A stretch of 64,000 nt of DNA, from contig JAUXUT010000149.1 in the NCBI GenBank assembly GCA_030680695.1, positions 1 to 64,000 on the forward strand. The letters are read 5' to 3'. Origin of the DNA: a bacterium (GTDB lineage: Bacteria; Patescibacteria; Paceibacteria; UBA9973; UBA6065). The position numbers were made by a program, and so were the translations under genes. Below, piece after piece: positions 17,201 to 25,544 of this stretch (its first letter is position 1; every line of letters starts with the position of its first letter). The notes below the pieces were generated by a model, which ran no database searches, was not told where the DNA came from, and saw only the letters and a list, made by a program, of their open reading frames with translations.

Positions 17201-17750
17201 GTGGCCAGAGTACGGCACGGGCAAGAAGGTAGCCCAGGCAGACGCCGACATTCTTGCGTCCATGTCCCTCGTTCGCTCGTTTGCATCCATGGCTCATATG
17301 CAACGCTCGGCCGCTAAAATCCCAGTAAGACAGCCGCTCGCAAAACTCATCGTCAAACACGATGGCGGCGAGCCGGCTTATTGGAATGATCTGCGTGATA
17401 TTTTGAAAGATGAAGCCAACGTAAAGGAAGTCATGCTCATCGAAGGTGTAGCTGAGGTTGAGAAGGGCATCGAGCTCGACACCATTGTCACTGCTGAACT
17501 AAAGAAAGAAGGAGTCGTCCGCGACCTCATCCGTTCTGTTCAGGATTTGCGCAAGACCGAAGGCCTCACCATCGGTGACAAAGTCATGCTCCTCCTCGAA
17601 TCCGACGAGAAAGGAAAGGAGCTCGTCCATGCATATCTGGCCGATATCAAACGCGTTACCCTCGTTACAGGTGTCGAATACGCGCATTTGCCGAATGCGA
17701 CCGCTTTGGAGGTGGAAGGATATTCGTTTAAGGTCGGATTCAAGAAATAA
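14205..17750 (+). CDS. ileS: Isoleucyl-tRNA synthetase with inserted histidine-phosphatase domain
   Basis: 1181 aa. IleRS motifs: GTPHYGHFLASF (HIGH region), RRWGWDCHGLPVE, a CP1 editing domain with AWTTTPWTLPGN, ISRSRFWGAPIPVW, FDCWFESGSMPYGEAHY, and EKMSKRLKNYPDP (KMSKS, residue ~808). Between VGSLAELKKL and DLHRPYIDKVE, about residues 495-705, lies a complete histidine-phosphatase fold: LMRHGEAESN (R504, H505), SDFMRTEETA (R556), LREYNVGPEREGKPW and ISHGSPLN (H642). All four catalytic positions of that superfamily are present. The synthetase core continues in frame on both sides, so this is an insertion, not a fused neighbour. The CP1 domain edits mischarged Val; the extra domain's substrate is unknown. 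Confidence 0.95.
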   Translation: MPEPKSKLVESEGKVLAFWQKENIFKKSLKGKSKDFVFYDGPPFATGTPHYGHFLASFIKDTIPRYKAMRGYKVTRRWGWDCHGLPVENLIEKELGLKSKKDIVDYGVDKFNTASRDSVLRYANEWRTQIPRIGRWVDMDDDYRTMDASYTESVWWVFKSLFDKGLVYEGFKSMQVCPRCETTLSNFEVNLGYKDITDISVYVALESKKEKGTYFLAWTTTPWTLPGNVALAVGADIDYARVTHAGKTYIVARDRVADVFAGKEHNLVSVMKGSDLVGTVYTPIFDYYVAGDTKNLENGFKVCAADFVTTTDGTGIVHIAPAFGEDDMKLGEREKLPFIQHVGMDGKFRPEVRDFAGLDVKPKGAADEKDPHQKTDVEVIKWLAHNGHLFEKKKIIHSYPHCWRCDTPLLNYAASSWFVKVTAFKDKLVAANKKVSWTPEDIRDGRFGKWLEGARDWAISRSRFWGAPIPVWKAKTSGKLYPVGSLAELKKLVKRSGNTYTLMRHGEAESNVLGISNSDHTKKYHLTDNGKEQTRARAKELKKTGIDLIIASDFMRTEETARIVAEELGIPAKDIVYDVRLREYNVGPEREGKPWRSTEDYVREHGPYPGMETPASLKKRVFAAMYDIDRKYQGKKILIISHGSPLNTIMNGITNDIDHEEIMHETRSNFRHPAEVHTVDFARLPHNDDYDLDLHRPYIDKVECVAPGGEVLVRVPEVFDCWFESGSMPYGEAHYIGKAKPHFNPKGILGGLFNSRTGFPADFIAEGVDQTRGWFYSMMVLGTGLFGTSPFKNVIVNGIILAENGEKMSKRLKNYPDPMEVVDKYGADALRYYLLSSPVVAAQDVRFSEKGVDEVSKKLLQRLDNVVAFYELYASRDTAPVADSTHVLDRWIRARLAETAAEVGRQLDRYQLDKASRPLMSFVDDLSTWYLRRSRDRFKSEDVADKALAQSDRALALGTTRHILREFAKVSAPFLPFYAENLWGRVKEQSDIESVHLAEWPEYGTGKKVAQADADILASMSLVRSFASMAHMQRSAAKIPVRQPLAKLIVKHDGGEPAYWNDLRDILKDEANVKEVMLIEGVAEVEKGIELDTIVTAELKKEGVVRDLIRSVQDLRKTEGLTIGDKVMLLLESDEKGKELVHAYLADIKRVTLVTGVEYAHLPNATALEVEGYSFKVGFKK

Positions 17751-17761
17751 GTCGTTCTTTC

Positions 17762-17790
17762 TTGCTTAAACCACTCATTTCTGATATCTT
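17762..17790 (+). promoter_or_regulatory. Promoter of rpsL-rpsG
   Basis: TTGCTT (17762-17767) and TATCTT (17785-17790) with a 17-bp spacer; this predicts a leader of ~120 nt before rpsL. Confidence 0.5.
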
Positions 17791-17917
17791 ACGCAGGCGT
17801 CTAAACAGCGCTATTTATTCAAAAAGCTGTTAGTAACGGCCCGATGCAGGCGATAATACAACGCCACTCACGCACGGAAGCCGCGAAGTCACACCGCTTT
17901 TAACCAATTCAATACGA

Positions 17918-18334
17918 ATGCCAACCATTCGCCAACTCGTGAAGAGGAGCCGCAAGTCCCTCAAGCGAAAGTCGAAGTCCGTTGCGCTCACCAAGAGCTT
18001 CAACGTTCTTACCAACAAGCCTCGATATTTCTTCTCGCCGTTCAAGCGAGGCGTATGCATCAAGGTTACTACCAAGACCCCTAAGAAGCCGAACTCCGCA
18101 ATCCGAAAGATCGCTCGTGTTCGACTTTCCAACGGTATGGAAGTCACCGCATACGTTCCAGGCATCGGTCACAACCTCCAGGAACACTCGGTCGTGCTTC
18201 TCCGTGGCGGTCGCGTGAAGGACGTCGGTCTCCGATACACCGTAGTGCGCGGGGTGCTCGACGCCGCAGGTGTAGAAACTCGCCGCAAGGGCCGCAGCCA
18301 GTACGGCACCAAGAGGCCAAAGAAGGCAAACTAG
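17918..18334 (+). CDS. rpsL: Ribosomal protein uS12
   Basis: 138 aa. MPTIRQLVKRSRKS at the start; RGVCIKVTTKTPKKPNSAIRK and PGIGHNLQEHSVVLLRGGRV are the decoding-site loops. It is longer than the usual ~124 aa because of extra residues after the N-terminus (KSFNVLTNKPRYFF). It acts in decoding accuracy on the 30S subunit. rpsG follows after 27 bp. Confidence 0.97.
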   Translation: MPTIRQLVKRSRKSLKRKSKSVALTKSFNVLTNKPRYFFSPFKRGVCIKVTTKTPKKPNSAIRKIARVRLSNGMEVTAYVPGIGHNLQEHSVVLLRGGRVKDVGLRYTVVRGVLDAAGVETRRKGRSQYGTKRPKKAN

Positions 18335-18361
18335 CTTATTCATTATTAACCCTACAATCAA

Positions 18362-18832
18362 ATGCGACGAAAAATAAAGAATAAGCGAAATATAGTAAAT
18401 GACGCAAAGTTCGACTCCGCTACCGTAGCGAAGCTTATGAACTACGTTATGCATGACGGTAAGAAAAACACCGCCCGCACTATCGTTTACGACTGCCTTG
18501 ATATCATCAAGGATAAGGCAAAGGTAGAGAGCCCTGTTGAAATCCTCGAGGCAGCACTCAAGAACACTGCCCCTCAGGTTGAGGTCCGATCACGACGCGT
18601 TGGTGGTGCAAACTACCAGGTTCCTGTCGAGGTTCGCCCAGAGCGCCGCGCAGCCCTTTCCATGAAGTGGATTGTGCTCGCCGCTCGTTCCAAGAAAGGT
18701 CAGCCTATCGCGTCGAAGCTCGCCGATGAAATCATCGCAGCATCGAAGAACGAAGGTGAGGCCGTCAAGAAGCGCGAGAACGTACACAAGATGGCCGAGG
18801 CCAACAAGGCCTTCGCGCACTTTGCGTGGTAG
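18362..18832 (+). CDS. rpsG: Ribosomal protein uS7
   Basis: 156 aa, standard length. LMNYVMHDGKKNTA, ALKNTAPQVEVRSRRVGGANYQVP and HKMAEANKAFAHFAW are typical. It nucleates the 30S head. In many bacteria fusA and tuf follow directly; here a terminator and an unrelated block intervene. Confidence 0.97.
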   Translation: MRRKIKNKRNIVNDAKFDSATVAKLMNYVMHDGKKNTARTIVYDCLDIIKDKAKVESPVEILEAALKNTAPQVEVRSRRVGGANYQVPVEVRPERRAALSMKWIVLAARSKKGQPIASKLADEIIAASKNEGEAVKKRENVHKMAEANKAFAHFAW

Positions 18833-18865
18833 TCGCTTAGACAGAATCAGATTAGAGACAGATGT

Positions 18866-18891
18866 GAAAACCGCCCAAAGGCGGTTTTTGC
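18866..18891 (+). terminator. Terminator after rpsG
   Basis: ACCGCC/GGCGGT stem with AAAA before and TTTTTG after. Confidence 0.88.
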
Positions 18892-18941
18892 TTTATGTAT
18901 ATTTTATGAAGATTTTTGTCTTGTGCTGATATTGTTTATGT

Positions 18942-19475
18942 ATGTCACAAGATGAAGAAAATCTGATAAAGCCAGGGGCACTTGAACAGAGGATATTTAT
19001 TATGCGTGGAATAAAAGTCATGTTGGATTTTCATTTGTCTGAGCTGTATCAGGTTGATGTCAAAAGATTGAACGAACAGGTCAAACGTAACATCGAGAGG
19101 TTTCCTGGGGATTTTATGTTTCAACTTTCATATGACGAAACGGAAGTCCTGATGCGGTCGCAAATTGCGACCGCATCGAAAGAGAAACGAAATGCAAGAT
19201 TTAGGCCTTATACTTTCACCGAGCACGGCATTGCTATGCTCTCGTCCGTTTTGCGCAGTTCGCGAGCGATACAAATGAATATATTTATCATCCGCGCATT
19301 CGTTAAAATGCGGGAAATGCTTGCCACAAACACAGAACTCGCCCTCAAGATAGGGGAGATTGAGGACACACAAGTGGCACACGGCGAAAGGCTCGACACC
19401 GTGTATCGAATTGTTAAAAAACTTATTGAAGAGCCAATAAGTCGGCCGGGTAAGATAGGATTCGATGCAAGATAA
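18942..19475 (+). CDS. ORF6N domain DNA-binding protein
   Basis: 177 aa. The ORF6N domain spans about residues 10-110: IFIMRGIKVMLDFHLSELYQV, VKRNIERFPGDFMFQLS and PYTFTEHGIAMLSSVLRS. A short helical tail (LALKIGEIEDTQVAHGERL) may dimerise. ORF6N proteins are phage- and virus-related DNA-binding proteins (KilA-N relatives) and are common in CPR genomes; the target is unknown. TATTGT ends 6 nt before the ATG, so it is leaderless. It sits as an insert between rpsG and fusA. Confidence 0.88.
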   Translation: MSQDEENLIKPGALEQRIFIMRGIKVMLDFHLSELYQVDVKRLNEQVKRNIERFPGDFMFQLSYDETEVLMRSQIATASKEKRNARFRPYTFTEHGIAMLSSVLRSSRAIQMNIFIIRAFVKMREMLATNTELALKIGEIEDTQVAHGERLDTVYRIVKKLIEEPISRPGKIGFDAR

Positions 19476-19479
19476 AATC

Positions 19480-19935
19480 CTACAAAGGATCTTTCCTTAG
19501 TTTGAGACGATATCCAATCCAAGTCGCGAGCGGTGATATCGCGATGGTGAGGAGGTATGTCAATACGATAAGTTTAAGGTCGAGTGATCCAGCGAGTAGG
19601 GAAATCACGGCAAATGCGACGATGTAATCACCATGTGTGAGGAACGGCACGTATTCACCGCGGCCTATACCCATGCGACGTTTGATGAAGCTCGCCGCGC
19701 AATGCCCGACGCAGGCGGCAATTGGTTTCCAGAATATGAGTGCATGGGCAGGGAAAATCGCCCAAAGCACTGCCCCCATGATGATGGACAGGGAGACGCC
19801 TCCCCATGTGGCTGACCCACCAAAGATACGTTCGCTTATTGCTTTATCTCGCGTCCGTATGAAATCGAGTCCTAATAAGTTAAGGGCGACGTTTGAAAAC
19901 CATAATGGCCACGCATAAGACAGTATTTCAATCAT
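19480..19935 (-). CDS. CDP-archaeol synthase-like (CarS/DUF46) membrane protein
   Basis: 151 aa with about four membrane helices. The segment DFIRTRDKAISERIFGGSATW is the cytoplasmic motif characteristic of the CarS/CdsA-like family, which transfers CDP to a lipid phosphate. In bacteria the real substrate is uncertain. The start overlaps the stop of the upstream gene (19932) by 4 bp, so the two are translationally coupled. Convergent with the ORF6N gene. Confidence 0.75.
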   Translation of the reverse strand: MIEILSYAWPLWFSNVALNLLGLDFIRTRDKAISERIFGGSATWGGVSLSIIMGAVLWAIFPAHALIFWKPIAACVGHCAASFIKRRMGIGRGEYVPFLTHGDYIVAFAVISLLAGSLDLKLIVLTYLLTIAISPLATWIGYRLKLRKDPL

Positions 19936-21185
19936 AGGCCTTGGATGTTGGTGATGATTACCGTTTCACCTCGTCCTTTAATCGTTTCATGAAGGATGGA
20001 TACCGGTCGTGGTGTACATGCAGGCATGTATATCGATTGAGCCTCGGCCACGCCGTCAAAACCACGTACAACAAAAGAAATTTCTGTCGCAGGTGCGGTC
20101 GGTAGGCACGTCATCCACGGTACGGAAACTGGATATGTGTTGTCGAGCATTTTGTTTTCTGCGATGATGTCGCCGACTTTTCGCTCGCCCTTGTATTCGT
20201 ATATGAATATGTCGCCGATTTGTCGTTCGAGAACATACAAAGGATCGTCGTGTTGGATGTACGTGGCAACCTTTGCCCCATAAGCTGACAAGTTTCGATA
20301 TGAGATGAGGTGAAGCTGCGAAAATGCGGACACGATGAGAACAGCCGTGAAAGTCCAGGCGCATATGGTGCGAAGGCGCGATGTTTCTGGTTCAGGGAAG
20401 GCGGATCGCGATATAAAAAATGTCACAAAGCACCACGCACCAAGCGACATGAGCGAGTACAGAAGCCACGTTTCACCAGATTGCGTGTAGAGGCCGGACA
20501 TTTGCATGATTGCATAGAACAAAAATTGCACGACGAGAGAAATGGACGCAACGCGCCAGAACGATCGTGCATTGGTTGATGCAATGGCGAGCAATAAGCC
20601 GAGAGCAATGACTCCATGTTCAGCGAGGATTCCACCATCAAGGGCTGTTTTTACAGCGACAAGAAGTAGGGCCGAGAATCCAAGAGCGTATGAGAAACGT
20701 CGCTCTGTAGGTAGATTTCTTTTAAAAGAAATGAACGCGGCGGCCAAAAGCGCGAGGAGCGCAGCCCCGAAAGCAATCTTGCCTGAAATCGGTGCGACTG
20801 ATGCGATGGCCGAGCCAGGGTCTATTTTTTCGAATCCGCCAGGGACAAACATGTTGGCCAGGTCACCGACGGCTGCTTTGCCAAAATGATTATGCATGAG
20901 GGAAGTCGAGGTGACTTCTGGTCCTGATATGACGAGCGCGTATTCGAAAGGGGATATGCCGATGCGGTAAGCGAACGAAATTTGCATGGCCGCCCCGACA
21001 ATGAGTGCGATGGAGAGAAAGACGAACGGCGCGCGGCCGAAAGGCCGTGCGCCGGCTCCTGGTTTCCTCCATGCAATAGCAAAGGCAATGAGAAAAAATA
21101 CAGCAAACAAAGCAATTCGCACCATGCTTCGGCCGCCCCCGAACATATTCACCGCGCCATGAAGAAGGAGGAAGGCCTCGCTCAT
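19932..21185 (-). CDS. Polytopic membrane protein of unknown function
   Basis: 417 aa. Roughly nine membrane helices, then a C-terminal outward domain of about 140 residues (IQHDDPLYVLERQIGDIFIYEY to the end). I recognise no family; the plan resembles DUF2142 or glycosyltransferase-C type proteins but no catalytic motif is visible. The frame is open upstream to 21242, but that overlaps the pilin gene, so the ATG at 21185 (4 bp after the pilin stop) is preferred. Confidence 0.6.
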   Translation of the reverse strand: MSEAFLLLHGAVNMFGGGRSMVRIALFAVFFLIAFAIAWRKPGAGARPFGRAPFVFLSIALIVGAAMQISFAYRIGISPFEYALVISGPEVTSTSLMHNHFGKAAVGDLANMFVPGGFEKIDPGSAIASVAPISGKIAFGAALLALLAAAFISFKRNLPTERRFSYALGFSALLLVAVKTALDGGILAEHGVIALGLLLAIASTNARSFWRVASISLVVQFLFYAIMQMSGLYTQSGETWLLYSLMSLGAWCFVTFFISRSAFPEPETSRLRTICAWTFTAVLIVSAFSQLHLISYRNLSAYGAKVATYIQHDDPLYVLERQIGDIFIYEYKGERKVGDIIAENKMLDNTYPVSVPWMTCLPTAPATEISFVVRGFDGVAEAQSIYMPACTPRPVSILHETIKGRGETVIITNIQGL

Positions 21186-21189
21186 ATAA

Positions 21190-21702
21190 CTAGTTGGAGC
21201 TGTAACCAACCCTGAATCCGAACGGGCCGTCCTTTGTTTCAAGCACTTGCGCGAAGATGTAGTACCTTATTGTGTCGCATGTTGGGATGCTTGATCCACA
21301 CGCGTCTGTCATTTGCGCAGGTGCCAGGTATTGGTAAATCGCACGCCAAGACTTGTTGCATGGTTCCCCACATGGATCAATCGGCAATGGGTTCAGGTAC
21401 GGTTGTAGGTCCTGGGCGAGGCGATTCCAGTTGTCCTGGCCAGTAGATCCAGATCCGTCGGCCGCCGCCAAACAGCTCTGATCTGCTTCGGAGGCCCCAC
21501 ACGTTCCCTGAAGGTCCGGGGCCTTGCCGTTCGCCAAGATGTAGAGCTGTATGGCGTTATTCAGGCTGCGGATATCGCCATATCTTTTTGTGTCGCGCGC
21601 CTTCGCCCTCGCTGAATTAAGGGAAGACAACACGACCGAGGAAAGGAGGGCGATTATCGAGATAACGACGAGAAGTTCGATGAGTGTGAATCCTTTTTTC
21701 AT
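21190..21702 (-). CDS. Type IV prepilin-like protein
   Basis: 170 aa. A class III signal, MKKG|FTLIELLVVISIIALLSS, with Glu at +5 is cut by a prepilin peptidase. A helical stalk (NSARAKARDTKRYGDIRSLN) and a Cys-containing globular head (DLQGTCGASEADQSCLAAADG) follow. It would be a major or minor pilin or pseudopilin. TATTAT ends 8 nt before the ATG. It is the first gene of a three-gene minus-strand unit with the membrane protein and the CarS-like gene. Confidence 0.88.
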   Translation of the reverse strand: MKKGFTLIELLVVISIIALLSSVVLSSLNSARAKARDTKRYGDIRSLNNAIQLYILANGKAPDLQGTCGASEADQSCLAAADGSGSTGQDNWNRLAQDLQPYLNPLPIDPCGEPCNKSWRAIYQYLAPAQMTDACGSSIPTCDTIRYYIFAQVLETKDGPFGFRVGYSSN

Positions 21703-21826
21703 ATCTTTCTATAATAAATGTATTAAATTAATAATACAACCCTTGAGATTGATTATTTCGGCCATTTCCTATACTCTGTACTCCTATTAACAAGAGGTAT
21801 TATCAGGGTTCCACCCTAATCATTAT

Positions 21827-23971
21827 ATGAATCGCGATTATCCACTCGACAAGGTCCGTAACTTCGGCGTTATTGCCCACATTGATGCAGGCAAGACAAC
21901 CACTTCAGAGCGCATCCTGTACTACACAGGAATGACGCATAAAATCGGAGAAGTGCACGATGGCGAGACCACGACCGATTGGATGGAACAGGAACGAGAG
22001 CGCGGCATCACCATTACCGCTGCAGCCATCACATGTTTCTGGAACCCTTCATATATGCCAAAGGGCGACAAGTCATTGATGCACCGCTTCAATGTTATTG
22101 ACACCCCAGGGCACATCGACTTCACCGTAGAGGTGAAGCGATCGCTCCGCGTCCTCGACGGTGCAGTTGTCGTGTTTGACGGTGTTGCTGGTGTGGAACC
22201 TCAGTCCGAGACTAACTGGCGCTATGCCGACGAGTCGAATGTTCCTCGAATCTGCTTCATCAACAAGCTCGACCGCATGGGCGCGTCATACGACAAGTCG
22301 TATAAATCAATCATCGAAAGGCTCAACAAGAACGCTGTAAGGATTCAGATCCCTGTAGGTTCAGAAGAGAACTTCAAGGGAGTCATCGACCTCGTGAAGA
22401 TGAAGTACTACACCTTCGAAGGCGAGATGGGTATGAATGTTATCGAGCAAGAAATTCCTGCCGAATCGCTCGAAGAGGCAAAGAAGTATCGAGCAGAGAT
22501 GATCGAGAAGATCTCTGAAACCGACGACACCATGATGACCGAATACCTCGAAGGCAAGGAATTCGACATCCCAACCATCAAGTCGATGCTCCGCAAGGCC
22601 GTCCTCACATGCAAGATATTCCCAGTCATGACTGGATCTGCACTTAAAAACAAGGGTGTCCAGCTCGTCCTCGACGCAGTTGTTGATTATCTTCCATCGC
22701 CACTCGACATCCCAGCCATCAAGTGTATTGACCCTAATACCGGCGCTGAAGTCTTCCGCCATGCAGACGACAGTGAGCCGTTCTCGGCCCTCGCCTTCAA
22801 ACTTCAGAACGACCCATTCGTCGGCCAGCTCACCTTCTTCCGTGTTTATTCCGGAAGCATCGAGGCAGGTTCGTACATTTACAACTCAACCACAGGCAAG
22901 AAGGAACGCCTTTCACGAATCGTTCGCCTTCAGGCAGACAAGAAAGAGGAAGTCCAGAAGGTTTTTGCCGGAGAAATTGCGGCGGCTGTCGGACTCAAAG
23001 AGGCTCTCACCTCGCACACTCTCTGTGACGAGAACCAGCCAGTCATCCTCGAAGCCATCAAATTCGTCGAGCCAGTTATCTCGATGCGCATCGAGCCTAA
23101 GACCAAGGGCGATCAGGAAAAGATGGGAGGCGCGCTCCGTAAGCTCGCAAACGAGGACCCAACCTTCAAAATCACGTCGAACCCAGAAACTGGTGAGACC
23201 CTCATCGCAGGAATGGGCGAACTCCATCTTGAAATCATGGTTGATCGTATGAAGCGCGAGTTTAACGTCGAGGCTAATGTGGGCAAGCCTCAGGTTGCAT
23301 ACCGCGAAACCATCAAGGGAACCGCAGAAGCAGACTACAAGCACGTCAAACAGTCTGGAGGTAAGGGTCAGTACGGTCACGTCCGACTTATCCTCAAACC
23401 TATGGAGCCTGTTGTTGAAGGTGAGAAAGTCGCCAAGAATGTATCTCGATATGACGACTTCGAGTTCATCAACTCGATCAAGGGAGGTGTTATTCCTGTC
23501 GAGTTCATTCCGGCCGTAGAAAAGGGTGTCAAGGAATCCCTCGACCGCGGAGTGCTCGCTGGATATCGCATGGTCAACATATCGTGTGAACTCATCTTCG
23601 GTTCGTACCACGATGTGGACTCGTCGGAAATCGCTTACAAGATCGCTGCTTCGATGGCATTCCAGGACGCGGCAAAACGCGCAAAACCTGCGATTCTCGA
23701 GCCAATCATGAAGGTAGAGATTCTCGCCCCAGAGAAATTCATGGGCGACATCACCGGATCGATTGCTTCGAAACGAGGACTTATCGAAGGAACTTCGATG
23801 CGAGGCCAGGCTCAGGTCATCACGGCCAAGGTTCCTCTTTCGGAAATGTTCGGATACACGACCGCCCTCAGGTCCATGACCTCGGGACAGGGAAGCTCGA
23901 CCATGGAATTCGACCATTACGAAATCGTGCCTCCACAGGTTGAAAAGGCCATTATTGAGGCGAGGAAGTAA
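21827..23971 (+). CDS. fusA: Elongation factor G
   Basis: 714 aa. GTPase motifs: AHIDAGKTTTSERIL (G1), RGITITAA (G2), DTPGHIDF (G3), NKLDRMGA (G4), GSALKNKG (G5), followed by domains II-V (VAYRETIKGTAEADYKHVKQSGG in domain IV). It translocates tRNA and mRNA. It has a normal switch I RGITI, unlike the EF-Tu in this window. A terminator follows. Confidence 0.98.
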   Translation: MNRDYPLDKVRNFGVIAHIDAGKTTTSERILYYTGMTHKIGEVHDGETTTDWMEQERERGITITAAAITCFWNPSYMPKGDKSLMHRFNVIDTPGHIDFTVEVKRSLRVLDGAVVVFDGVAGVEPQSETNWRYADESNVPRICFINKLDRMGASYDKSYKSIIERLNKNAVRIQIPVGSEENFKGVIDLVKMKYYTFEGEMGMNVIEQEIPAESLEEAKKYRAEMIEKISETDDTMMTEYLEGKEFDIPTIKSMLRKAVLTCKIFPVMTGSALKNKGVQLVLDAVVDYLPSPLDIPAIKCIDPNTGAEVFRHADDSEPFSALAFKLQNDPFVGQLTFFRVYSGSIEAGSYIYNSTTGKKERLSRIVRLQADKKEEVQKVFAGEIAAAVGLKEALTSHTLCDENQPVILEAIKFVEPVISMRIEPKTKGDQEKMGGALRKLANEDPTFKITSNPETGETLIAGMGELHLEIMVDRMKREFNVEANVGKPQVAYRETIKGTAEADYKHVKQSGGKGQYGHVRLILKPMEPVVEGEKVAKNVSRYDDFEFINSIKGGVIPVEFIPAVEKGVKESLDRGVLAGYRMVNISCELIFGSYHDVDSSEIAYKIAASMAFQDAAKRAKPAILEPIMKVEILAPEKFMGDITGSIASKRGLIEGTSMRGQAQVITAKVPLSEMFGYTTALRSMTSGQGSSTMEFDHYEIVPPQVEKAIIEARK

Positions 23972-24004
23972 GTACACGTATCAGTCATATACCCAGTTCC
24001 ATAC

Positions 24005-24033
24005 AGAAAAACCGCTTTAAATGGCGGTTTTTC
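24005..24033 (+). terminator. Terminator after fusA
   Basis: AAACCGC/GCGGTTT-type stem with TTTAAAT loop, followed by TTTTTC. Confidence 0.85.
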
Positions 24034-24049
24034 TGGGCATGATAGGCTA

Positions 24050-24077
24050 TTGACTTTTTGGCTGCATATGCTATGAT
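24050..24077 (+). promoter_or_regulatory. Promoter of the 24.1-25.3 kb secreted-protein pair
   Basis: TTGACT (24050-24055) and TATGAT (24072-24077), 16 bp apart; leader of about 45 nt. Confidence 0.6.
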
Positions 24078-24128
24078 AGGGGTTAAGGAGCTTCATTTCG
24101 AGGCTTTTGTTATTTGTCAGCAGTAAAC

Positions 24129-24329
24129 ATGAAAAAAATCATTCTTGCCGCCTTTGCGGCGCTGATTGTGCTCGCGGGAGCGCTTGTTGTTGTGGCCCCT
24201 GGCCATGGCGACAAGCGCATCGCCGCTCCGAAGGGCGAAAGCCTCTCGAAGACCAAGGAACAACCGCGACAAGAGCCCAAGACGGTCAAAGTGACCGTCG
24301 AAGGACTCAGCTTCGCTTTCAAGGACTAA
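24129..24329 (+). CDS. Small secreted or membrane-anchored protein
   Basis: 66 aa from MKKIILAAFAALIVLAGALVV, a signal or anchor segment, followed by a Lys/Glu-rich tail (SLSKTKEQPRQEPKTVKVTVEG). An upstream in-frame GTG/ATG (24114) would add five residues. No family recognised. It precedes another signal-peptide protein by 37 bp and likely shares its promoter. Confidence 0.5.
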   Translation: MKKIILAAFAALIVLAGALVVVAPGHGDKRIAAPKGESLSKTKEQPRQEPKTVKVTVEGLSFAFKD

Positions 24330-24366
24330 GATCAACCCCCAACCACCAACTCAAGATACTCCAAAC

Positions 24367-25347
24367 ATGAAAGCAATGAAATCAATCATCGTCGCGGTCG
24401 CCATTCTCGGTGCCTGCTCGTCGGCCTTTGCCCAGGACAGTCTCCCGATCAGTTCGACGGGCGCGCTCCGGGCCTACGCAGTTACGCAGACCCGAAACGT
24501 TCACATTCAGGCCACGTCGAGCACGAACGACACGTCGTTTTTCCGCTATATCGACCTGGATGGCACGCACGATTCGTCCCAGCTTGCCGCTGTGGTCGAG
24601 TCCGTGAAGCCCGTCTTCGATATGACGGATACGTCGGCGTCGGCCTATCTGTATCTCCACTTCACTGACAATGACGGCAATGTGCTCCTTCAGGGCTCAT
24701 TGACCGTCAAGCCGGTGCAGAATGCATCAGGGGAGTGGGTCGTGCCCGCAGCCGCAGGGAAGTTCGAGCTGTCGCTCGGCGATTTGGTTCGGATTCCGCT
24801 CGCAAAGCGGGTTTCGTTCGCATACGTCATCGATGCGAACGGTTCGTATCACAGCATGCCAGTGTCCGACGGGACGATACTCTTCCCGACAGTTTCGGCA
24901 GGGCTTCGCGGAGGTCAAGTGAAAGTCTGGTTCGACGATAATACCGTCGGAACGTTTTCGACCTCGACCGGCAAGCGCGTTCCCGTCATGGCTGTTTCGG
25001 CATCCTTGGGCATGGGCATCAAGGACCTCTTGTCGTTCAAGAATCAAACGTTTATCACGGTCACCGTGCAGTCGACCAATCGGAAGGGAGTCATCCCGAC
25101 CGTGGAAGTCGTCAAATCGGTCCAAGGCAACGTCTGGTTCGATGTTGCGACCTCGGACGGCAAGCGTCCTACGAGGCTCTGGTATCGCCAAGCCACGTCG
25201 GACGAATGGCACAGCACCACAGGGGTTTCATGGCCCCAAGGCATCAGTCTTCCTGCCGGGGCGACGTATATCGTCCCCGAATGGAATCCTTCCGATTTTT
25301 CGGAGGAGACACGGGCACTGAACTACGGAGACACTGGCAAAGGCTGA
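24367..25347 (+). CDS. Secreted hypothetical protein
   Basis: 326 aa. A signal peptide (MKSIIVAVAILGACSSAFAQD) has a clear AXA cleavage site at AFA|QD. The mature protein is Thr/Ser/Val-rich and looks all-beta, without cysteines after the signal. No family recognised. It lies between fusA and tuf, bounded by its own promoter and terminator, which marks it as an accessory insert in the str operon. Confidence 0.6.
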   Translation: MKAMKSIIVAVAILGACSSAFAQDSLPISSTGALRAYAVTQTRNVHIQATSSTNDTSFFRYIDLDGTHDSSQLAAVVESVKPVFDMTDTSASAYLYLHFTDNDGNVLLQGSLTVKPVQNASGEWVVPAAAGKFELSLGDLVRIPLAKRVSFAYVIDANGSYHSMPVSDGTILFPTVSAGLRGGQVKVWFDDNTVGTFSTSTGKRVPVMAVSASLGMGIKDLLSFKNQTFITVTVQSTNRKGVIPTVEVVKSVQGNVWFDVATSDGKRPTRLWYRQATSDEWHSTTGVSWPQGISLPAGATYIVPEWNPSDFSEETRALNYGDTGKG

Positions 25348-25368
25348 GTGTTCCTTGGTTCAGTGAAT

Positions 25369-25399
25369 CAAGCCGCCCTTCACCGGGCGGCTTTTCTTT
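25369..25399 (+). terminator. Terminator
   Basis: AAGCCGCCC/GGGCGGCTT stem then TTCTTTG. Confidence 0.88.
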
Positions 25400-25401
25400 G
25401 A

Positions 25402-25429
25402 TTGACTTCAGTTTCTATTCTGATAGTAT
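25402..25429 (+). promoter_or_regulatory. Promoter of tuf-rpsJ
   Basis: TTGACT (25402-25407) and TAGTAT (25424-25429), 16 bp apart, give a leader of ~110 nt. The leader contains a GACGCAAAA-type stem around the T run at 25446. Confidence 0.5.
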
Positions 25430-25544
25430 GAACCGCATACGCATTTTTTTGCGTCTTTTATTAACTTAGAACTTTAATTTGGTAAGTGACGGAGACCTGC
25501 CAATCTCGCGCGCAGATCTCGGCCTCTTACAAAAGAAAACGTTT

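Noticed and set aside
22913..23977. 354-codon minus-strand frame opposite fusA
   Set aside because: Antisense shadow of EF-G, which has all GTPase motifs on the plus strand.
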